From Ruegeria halocynthiae (lineage in GTDB: Bacteria; Pseudomonadota; Alphaproteobacteria; Rhodobacterales; Rhodobacteraceae): a stretch of 64,000 bases of DNA. Under the pieces are notes generated by a model, which saw nothing but the letters and a program-made list of their open reading frames with translations, ran no database searches and was not told the DNA's origin. Both the position numbers and the translations under genes were made by a program. Positions 59,245 to 64,000 of this stretch are shown in pieces. The stretch's first letter is position 1; each line of letters begins with the position of its first letter. The DNA is taken from contig NZ_JQEZ01000001.1 in assembly GCF_000743705.1 (NCBI RefSeq), positions 178,070 to 242,069 of the forward strand. The letters are read 5' to 3'.

Positions 59245-59822
59245 ACCGCGTCCGTCCACGAGTTGCTGAGGATATAAAGCCCGGCGCAAATCATCACGTA
59301 AGGGACAAGCTGTTCCAACCGGCGCGCAAGCCGGCCAGTCATGAATGGCGCTTGCGCACCCGCCAGCGCGACCGAGGCCAGGCAGATCACCGCCAGCCCT
59401 GCCCCGATAAGCCCAGCAACCCGATAGCCAGACGTTGAATCCGCAAGCAACGGGGCAAGAACTGCAAAGGTGTCCATCGACAGGCTGACAAACAACAATG
59501 TCACCACAAACACCGAAGCCCCGGCTTTCAGGCGCGGGTCCCCGACGGTTTCTTTTCCGCGCTGCTGGCGGATAACACCCAGAACACCCAGAGACAGCGG
59601 GATGACCCCAAGGTAGCCCGCCCAAAGTGGGATAACATCATCCACCCCCAAGGCGACCAAAAGCGACGCCATGATGATTATGACCTGCGCCAGCAAAAAC
59701 CCCGAGACCGAGCGCCGTACGCCCGACACAAGCATCATCGCAAGCAAGGCGGCCAGATTATCGAGGTTTGTCAGAATCTGAGTCAGAAAAGCCGAAAGAC
59801 CAAATACCAGATGATCCAACAT
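59241..59822 (-). CDS. CadD/LysE-like small exporter (predicted)
   Basis: A 193-residue membrane protein with about six helices. The first helix reads [27 protein letters not shown] and the middle has [27 protein letters not shown], reminiscent of the cadmium-resistance transporter (CadD) and LysE families with acidic residues in helices. Substrate unknown. It overlaps lpxB in TGATG, so it is the last gene of the envelope operon, an unusual neighbour. Confidence 0.7.
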   Translation of the reverse strand: MLDHLVFGLSAFLTQILTNLDNLAALLAMMLVSGVRRSVSGFLLAQVIIIMASLLVALGVDDVIPLWAGYLGVIPLSLGVLGVIRQQRGKETVGDPRLKAGASVFVVTLLFVSLSMDTFAVLAPLLADSTSGYRVAGLIGAGLAVICLASVALAGAQAPFMTGRLARRLEQLVPYVMICAGLYILSNSWTDAV

Positions 59823-60979
59823 CAGGCGCTCATCCGCTCCAGAATGGCTTTGGCGGCGCGTAATCCGGGGGCTTCGCCGCCACGCCCCAACCGGTCCATC
59901 GTCGTCGCCATCGCTTCACGCTGACTGTTTGGCGCCGCAGAAACCTGCCCAAGCACGGACGCGATCATCTCTGGCTGGCAATCATCCAACAGGCATTCGG
60001 GAACGGTCCGTGTTTCAGACACCAGATTGACCAACGTCACAGTATCCAGTTTGACCATACGCTCGGCTATTTTCTGGGTCAGCCAGCTTAGCCTATACGC
60101 GATCACCATCGGAGTGGCCTGCGCCGCCAGTTCCAAAGACACGGTGCCCGAGGCTGCCAGCGCCAGATCAGCCGCCGCAAATGCCGCACGCTTTTGATTT
60201 ACCGCCTGATCCGTCGGCAGATCCCTGGGATCTACGACGACAGGTGAACCGGGCCAGTTTTGGACGTGTTCCGTTACACCGTCGACCATATGCGCGACTG
60301 TGGGTATGACCACGCGGGTATCGGGGGTGTCTTTCAGATACAGGCTCAGTGCTTCGCCAAAGACTGGTGCAAGGCGATCAATCTCGCCTCGGCGTGATCC
60401 CGGCAGCGCCAACAGGATCGGTGCATCCGCCAGACCATGCATGGCGCGGAAATCAGAGATTTCCTGATCGGTGGCAACAGGCTCGCTGGCAACCGGATGG
60501 CCCACGAAATCACATTCCATCCCCGCGCGCTCCATGTAAGGAGGTTCAAACGGTAAAAGCGCCAATACGTGGTCAATGACCTTTGCCATCTTATCAGCAC
60601 GCCCCGACCGCCAGGCCCAAACGCTGGGGGCGACATAATGAACTGTGCGGATATCGCTGGCTGCCTTTACCAGCTTTGCAACCCGCAACGAAAAGTCGGG
60701 GCTGTCGATGGTGATCAGAACATCCGGCTGCGTGTCCAGAACCGCCTGCGCCGTTTCAGCGATCCGGCGTTTGAGGTGAAAGAATTTGGGCAGAACTTCG
60801 ACCAGCCCCATCACCGAAAGTTCGGACATCGGAAATTGGCTGTTCAACCCCTGTGCCTGCATCAATGGCCCACCCACACCGTCAAAGGTGATATCGGGCA
60901 CCAGAGCCCGCAGTCCTTCCATCAATGCGCCGCCCAACCGGTCGCCCGAAGGTTCGCCGGCGACCAGAAATACGCGCAT
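59822..60979 (-). CDS. lpxB: Lipid-A-disaccharide synthase
   Basis: A 385-residue glycosyltransferase (GT19) joining UDP-diacylglucosamine and lipid X. Segments: VFLVAGEPSGDRLGGALM, DVLITIDSPDFSLRVAKLVK, HYVAPSVWAWRSGRADKM, and FVGHPVASEP. ATG 60979 is chosen because it overlaps the lpxI stop (TGATG) and fits the family start; an in-frame ATG 16 codons up would run into lpxI. Followed by the CadD-like gene. Confidence 0.97.
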   Translation of the reverse strand: MRVFLVAGEPSGDRLGGALMEGLRALVPDITFDGVGGPLMQAQGLNSQFPMSELSVMGLVEVLPKFFHLKRRIAETAQAVLDTQPDVLITIDSPDFSLRVAKLVKAASDIRTVHYVAPSVWAWRSGRADKMAKVIDHVLALLPFEPPYMERAGMECDFVGHPVASEPVATDQEISDFRAMHGLADAPILLALPGSRRGEIDRLAPVFGEALSLYLKDTPDTRVVIPTVAHMVDGVTEHVQNWPGSPVVVDPRDLPTDQAVNQKRAAFAAADLALAASGTVSLELAAQATPMVIAYRLSWLTQKIAERMVKLDTVTLVNLVSETRTVPECLLDDCQPEMIASVLGQVSAAPNSQREAMATTMDRLGRGGEAPGLRAAKAILERMSA

Positions 60980-61773
60980 CAGATCGCCCGCTCGCGGACG
61001 GATAGAAACAGACCCAGGCGGTTGCACTCTTCTATGACACGCTCTTTTTGCAGAACGATAACGCCACCTTTTTCAATCACGATACCCGCCAGCCCGGCGG
61101 CCACGGCACCAGAAATGGTGTTCGGGCCAATCGTGGGCAAATCTGCGCGGCGATCCTGCTGGGGTTTGGGCGCTTTGAACAATACGCCACCACCGGCATC
61201 TGGCCGTTGCGTCAGGGATTGCAACATCCAATCGGTGCCAAAAATGCTCTCAACCGCCAAAGCCTGCCCTTGGGACACGGCACATGCCTGCCCTATGTCA
61301 GCAGCGCCCATGTTGCGCAGAATTCCGGCTGCCCTGTCCGCATCCGCCAAATCGGCCTCGGACGGTTGCGCCTGGGTCAGGCATCCAAGCTGCGGCAGCA
61401 AACCCGGCGCGATCTCATGGGCGGCACGAACGGTCAGCCCTGCGTCTTCGAAAATGCCAATCACCGCTCGCAACGCGCCATCGTCGCCGGACATGATGGC
61501 CTGTTGCAATACCGGGACCAAAGGCATTGTGGCGGCATCAATCCGCGAAGGATCAATCGCCGGACGCTGGATCGCGCCCGCCATGCAGATATCGGTCACG
61601 TTGCGCGCCTTGAGATCGGAAATGAAGGTACCAAGCTGTTCCAAAGGAAAGACGATATCAGCCGTCAGGCTATCGGGACCAAACCCTTCCATGGCGCAGA
61701 TCAACGGGCGCTCGGCCAGATGTGCCGCGACCTCGTTCGGTAAAGCGCCCGTTCCGGCAATCAACGCCAGCAT
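60979..61773 (-). CDS. lpxI: UDP-2,3-diacylglucosamine diphosphatase LpxI
   Basis: A 264-residue LpxI, the alphaproteobacterial replacement for LpxH, hydrolysing UDP-2,3-diacylglucosamine to lipid X and UMP. Start ALIAGTGALPNEVA; middle DICMAGAIQRPAIDP; C-terminal half GPNTISGAVAAGLAGIVIEKGG. Located between lpxA and lpxB with coupled starts (lpxI begins four bases after the lpxA stop). Confidence 0.95.
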   Translation of the reverse strand: MLALIAGTGALPNEVAAHLAERPLICAMEGFGPDSLTADIVFPLEQLGTFISDLKARNVTDICMAGAIQRPAIDPSRIDAATMPLVPVLQQAIMSGDDGALRAVIGIFEDAGLTVRAAHEIAPGLLPQLGCLTQAQPSEADLADADRAAGILRNMGAADIGQACAVSQGQALAVESIFGTDWMLQSLTQRPDAGGGVLFKAPKPQQDRRADLPTIGPNTISGAVAAGLAGIVIEKGGVIVLQKERVIEECNRLGLFLSVRERAI

Positions 61774-61777
61774 TGAC

Positions 61778-62563
61778 TTACTTCCCCGGTGTCAGGAAGG
61801 AGCGATCCGAATGCCCGGTCACGAAATCAACGATCCGCTGGACATATTCGCTTTCATTGTCCGAGCCGACGCGATGCGCGCGTTCCATGAAAGTCCCGTC
61901 GCCGGTCGACAACTCACGGAAAGCGGCGCGCAGGGCCGAAATTTCGTCGCGGGACACGCCCTTGCGCTTGAGACCAACCAGATTCAACCCGTCCAGCTCA
62001 CCCCGGGGGGCCTGAACCAGGCCGTATGGAATGACGTCGTTGGGCACCATGGTCAACGCGCCGATGATTGCGCCGCGGCCCACCCGCACCCATTGGTGCA
62101 GGCCCGAAATACCGCCGACGATCACGTCGTCTTCGATGATACAATGGCCGGCCGCGCCAGCATGGTTTACCATGATCACCCGGTTCCCGATCTGCACGTC
62201 ATGCGCCACGTGAACACCCGCCATCAACAGGCAATCATCCCCGATACGAGTGACACCGCCGCCGCCCTCTGTGCCGGTGTTTATCGTGACGTGTTCGCGA
62301 ATACGGTTGCGCTTGCCGATCTCCAGCCGCGTGTTTTCGCCGCCAAACTTCAGGTCCTGCGGAATTTCACCGACGACCGAGAAATTGAAAACCACGGTTT
62401 CGTCGCCAATCGATGTTTCGCCTGTCACGACCACATGCGACTTCAGCTCGACCCGATCACCCAGTTTCACCCGACTGCCGACATAGCAGAACGGGCCGAC
62501 AACGCAGCCCTCTCCGATCTGCGCGCCGTCTTCGATAATTGCGCTTGGGTGGATACCGCTCAT
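61778..62563 (-). CDS. lpxA: UDP-N-acetylglucosamine acyltransferase
   Basis: A 261-residue left-handed beta-helix acyltransferase, first step of lipid A synthesis. The hexapeptide repeats start at [15 protein letters not shown]; catalytic His lies in [19 protein letters not shown] text ([19 protein letters not shown]), and the C terminus has [18 protein letters not shown] 62563 overlaps the fabZ stop by four bases (ATGA); an ATG 7 codons upstream falls inside fabZ. Confidence 0.97.
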   Translation of the reverse strand: MSGIHPSAIIEDGAQIGEGCVVGPFCYVGSRVKLGDRVELKSHVVVTGETSIGDETVVFNFSVVGEIPQDLKFGGENTRLEIGKRNRIREHVTINTGTEGGGGVTRIGDDCLLMAGVHVAHDVQIGNRVIMVNHAGAAGHCIIEDDVIVGGISGLHQWVRVGRGAIIGALTMVPNDVIPYGLVQAPRGELDGLNLVGLKRKGVSRDEISALRAAFRELSTGDGTFMERAHRVGSDNESEYVQRIVDFVTGHSDRSFLTPGK

Positions 62564-63033
62564 GTCGTTTTTTCCATGTCCCAATCCACATAGGCCGAGA
62601 ATTCAGCCTCGGCCGCAACCTCGCCGTCGACGGTTGCGCGACCGCTGAACTTGAATATCTTTCCGCCCTTTTTACCACGCACGGTCTGAACATGCATATT
62701 AAGCACGTCGCCCGGGATCACTTTGCGGCGGAATTTGCACTTATCGATGTTCATGAAGTAGATCAGCAGCTCGCTGTCGATCACATCCATTCCGACACCC
62801 AGCATAACACCAGCCGTCTGTGCCATTGCTTCCACAATCGTGACACCCGGCATAATCGGGGTTCCGGGGAAATGGCCCTGAAAGTGCGGCTCGTTCATGG
62901 TGACGTTCTTGACGCCGACAGCAGACTGATAGCCTGAGATTTCCACGACCTTGTCGACCAAAAGAAACGGATAGCGATGCGGCAATATCCGCTGAATCAG
63001 CTGAATGTCGGCGCTCTTGGTTTCCGTGCTCAT
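62560..63033 (-). CDS. fabZ: 3-hydroxyacyl-[ACP] dehydratase FabZ
   Basis: A 157-residue hotdog-fold dehydratase of fatty acid synthesis. Catalytic His in [13 protein letters not shown], then [18 protein letters not shown] with the second catalytic Glu in [14 protein letters not shown] 63033 ([14 protein letters not shown]) fits the family; upstream in-frame ATGs belong to leader sequence. It sits between ompH and lpxA. Usually lpxD precedes fabZ; here it is absent from this run. Confidence 0.97.
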   Translation of the reverse strand: MSTETKSADIQLIQRILPHRYPFLLVDKVVEISGYQSAVGVKNVTMNEPHFQGHFPGTPIMPGVTIVEAMAQTAGVMLGVGMDVIDSELLIYFMNIDKCKFRRKVIPGDVLNMHVQTVRGKKGGKIFKFSGRATVDGEVAAEAEFSAYVDWDMEKTT

Positions 63034-63105
63034 CGTGTTGGTGTCCCGTTCTGGATTTCTCATTGTCGCGTGGTTAGCAATACCGCGCCGCAAGAGCAAG
63101 CGACC

Positions 63106-63690
63106 CTAATCGCCTGCCTCGTTCTCAAAGGTGCCTCCATCGCCTATTGCGGTGTCGATGCGGGCAATGGCGGCCTCGGTAACATCGGTCTGGTCCGAGC
63201 TGAGAAACACGCTGGATCGTTCAATAATGACCGACGCACCGGTTTCCCGCAGCAGGTCGATTAACACCGGCTGCGCCATTTCGAAGAACATCTGTTGCGC
63301 GTCTTCGCTGCGCCGCGCCAACGCGTCGAGCTTAGCGCGCTGCCCCTCGCGGTGTGACTGGACCTTTCTGTCGAAGGCTTCGGCAAGGGGGCGAAATTCG
63401 TCGGGCTGAAGCTCTGCGCGTTTGTCTGTCAGATCTTTTTCTTCCCGACTCAGTTCGGCAACGATCCGTTCGTTTTCCTCAGCCAACAGAACGCTTTCGG
63501 CCTCAATCTCACGCAGAACGCGCTGACCAAAGGCAGAGCCCGCAAACAACCGATCGCTGGACACTGTCAACACGCTGGTTTGGGGCACACCCAATTGTTG
63601 CGCCGCAGCCGGGGCCGCGCAGGCCAGGATCAGAAAAACACACAGGGCCCGGAAAGGGCCCTGCAGTTTCGTAAACAGCAACTTACGCAT
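63106..63690 (-). CDS. OmpH/Skp-family periplasmic chaperone
   Basis: A 194-residue protein with a signal peptide (ALCVFLILACAAPAAAQ). The mature part has the Skp plan: short beta strand (SVLTVSSDRLFAGSAFG), two long helices with charged repeats (LLAEENERIVAELSREEKDL), and a closing strand (GASVIIERSSVFLSSDQTDV). Skp-type proteins carry outer-membrane proteins to BamA. It lies six bases downstream of bamA on the same strand. Confidence 0.9.
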   Translation of the reverse strand: MRKLLFTKLQGPFRALCVFLILACAAPAAAQQLGVPQTSVLTVSSDRLFAGSAFGQRVLREIEAESVLLAEENERIVAELSREEKDLTDKRAELQPDEFRPLAEAFDRKVQSHREGQRAKLDALARRSEDAQQMFFEMAQPVLIDLLRETGASVIIERSSVFLSSDQTDVTEAAIARIDTAIGDGGTFENEAGD

Positions 63691-63696
63691 TCAGGA

Positions 63697-64000
63697 TCAG
63701 AACCGCGCCTGAACAGTCAGGTCGAAATTCTGTTCGTTGTCGAAATCCTCTTTTTTCAGAGCTTTCGAGAAGTTGAAGCGCAGCGGACCAAAGGGCGTTT
63801 CCCAAAGAACCGAAACCCCGATCACGTGACGGACCGAGCCATCAGCGCCGACGATATCCGCACCAGCTGTATTTACGTTGCTGATATTGTACAGGTTGCC
63901 AACATCATAGAATAGGCCACCGCGCAGCCCCAGTTCCTCGGGCAGACCCAGCGGGAAGTCAGATTCAAATCGGGCAACCCAGTAATAGTTACCGCCGATT
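63697..64000 (-). CDS. bamA: Outer membrane assembly factor BamA, C-terminal part (runs off the window)
   Basis: The last 100 codons of BamA, cut by the window end. The barrel end is recognisable: YWVARFESDFPLGLPEELGL, GGLFYDVGNLYN, GVSVLWETPFGPLRFNFSK, and a final strand ending in QARF with terminal Phe, the usual outer-membrane beta-signal. BamA inserts beta-barrel proteins. It is the first gene of the run that continues with ompH, fabZ and the lpx genes. Confidence 0.95.
   Translation of the reverse strand, partial: IGGNYYWVARFESDFPLGLPEELGLRGGLFYDVGNLYNISNVNTAGADIVGADGSVRHVIGVSVLWETPFGPLRFNFSKALKKEDFDNEQNFDLTVQARF

Noticed and set aside
60569..62593. Open frame of 674 codons on the forward strand
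   Set aside because: It lies wholly antisense to lpxB, lpxI and lpxA, which are certain genes; it is an effect of high GC and codon use.

Overview
The window looks like chromosomal DNA of a marine alphaproteobacterium of the Roseobacter group (Rhodobacteraceae). Reasons: ctrA beside the CtrA inhibitor sciP, a ChpT phosphotransferase, ornithine-lipid genes (olsBA), an L21 protein with a long C-terminal extension, gluQRS after a methyltransferase gene, lpxI instead of lpxH, and a LexA box of the alphaproteobacterial GTTC-N7-GTTC type. Assignment is by gene recognition only; no search was run.

Layout. 1-1910: two insertion sequences (end of an IS30-type element, then a complete ISNCY-type element). 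2031-8782: lipid or aromatic catabolism genes (two SDR enzymes, TesB thioesterase, serine hydrolase, DsbA-fold isomerase, kinase-like phosphotransferase, quinone-oxidoreductase-type MDR). 8901-10102: aroQ overlapping a LuxR-type regulator. 10382-13972: rpsB-tsf and the olsBA ornithine-lipid pair. 14071-20036: DUF3553, chpT, then a reverse-strand run rplU-rpmA-small membrane protein-GNAT-obgE-proB-proA. 20247-27274: two DUF2059 exported proteins, tRNA-Ser(CGA), a parvulin-type PPIase coupled to a HupE/UreJ-like protein, an apolipoprotein-like protein, an MDR enzyme and a YrbL-like protein.

27446-43201 is a genomic island of about 15.7 kb inserted at the 3' end of rpsI. The rpsI stop codon, its last codons and its terminator are present at both ends with identical spacing, and a full-length tyrosine integrase lies just inside the right end. 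The island carries a type ISP (single-polypeptide) restriction-modification enzyme, a coupled GNAT protein and two small helical proteins, a putative HUH Rep-like protein, a catalytic-domain-only integrase, a secreted polysaccharide-lyase-like protein, a membrane protein, several unknown genes and an IS481-type insertion sequence. It appears more AT-rich by eye and its codon use differs from the flanks.

43191-64000 returns to core chromosome: rplM-rpsI, a MocR regulator divergent from a DUF1127 protein, PaaI thioesterase and enoyl-CoA hydratase, trmFO, methyltransferase-gluQRS, hisI, an Fe-S scaffold, marC, an undeclared 40-residue membrane protein behind a LexA box, recG-ligA, ctrA-sciP, mnmA, and the envelope operon bamA-ompH-fabZ-lpxA-lpxI-lpxB plus a membrane protein.

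Functional themes are translation, proline synthesis, outer-membrane and lipid A assembly, and the ChpT-CtrA-SciP control module. The most interesting items are the rpsI-targeted island with its defence operon and Rep-like module, and the putative SOS-controlled small membrane protein.
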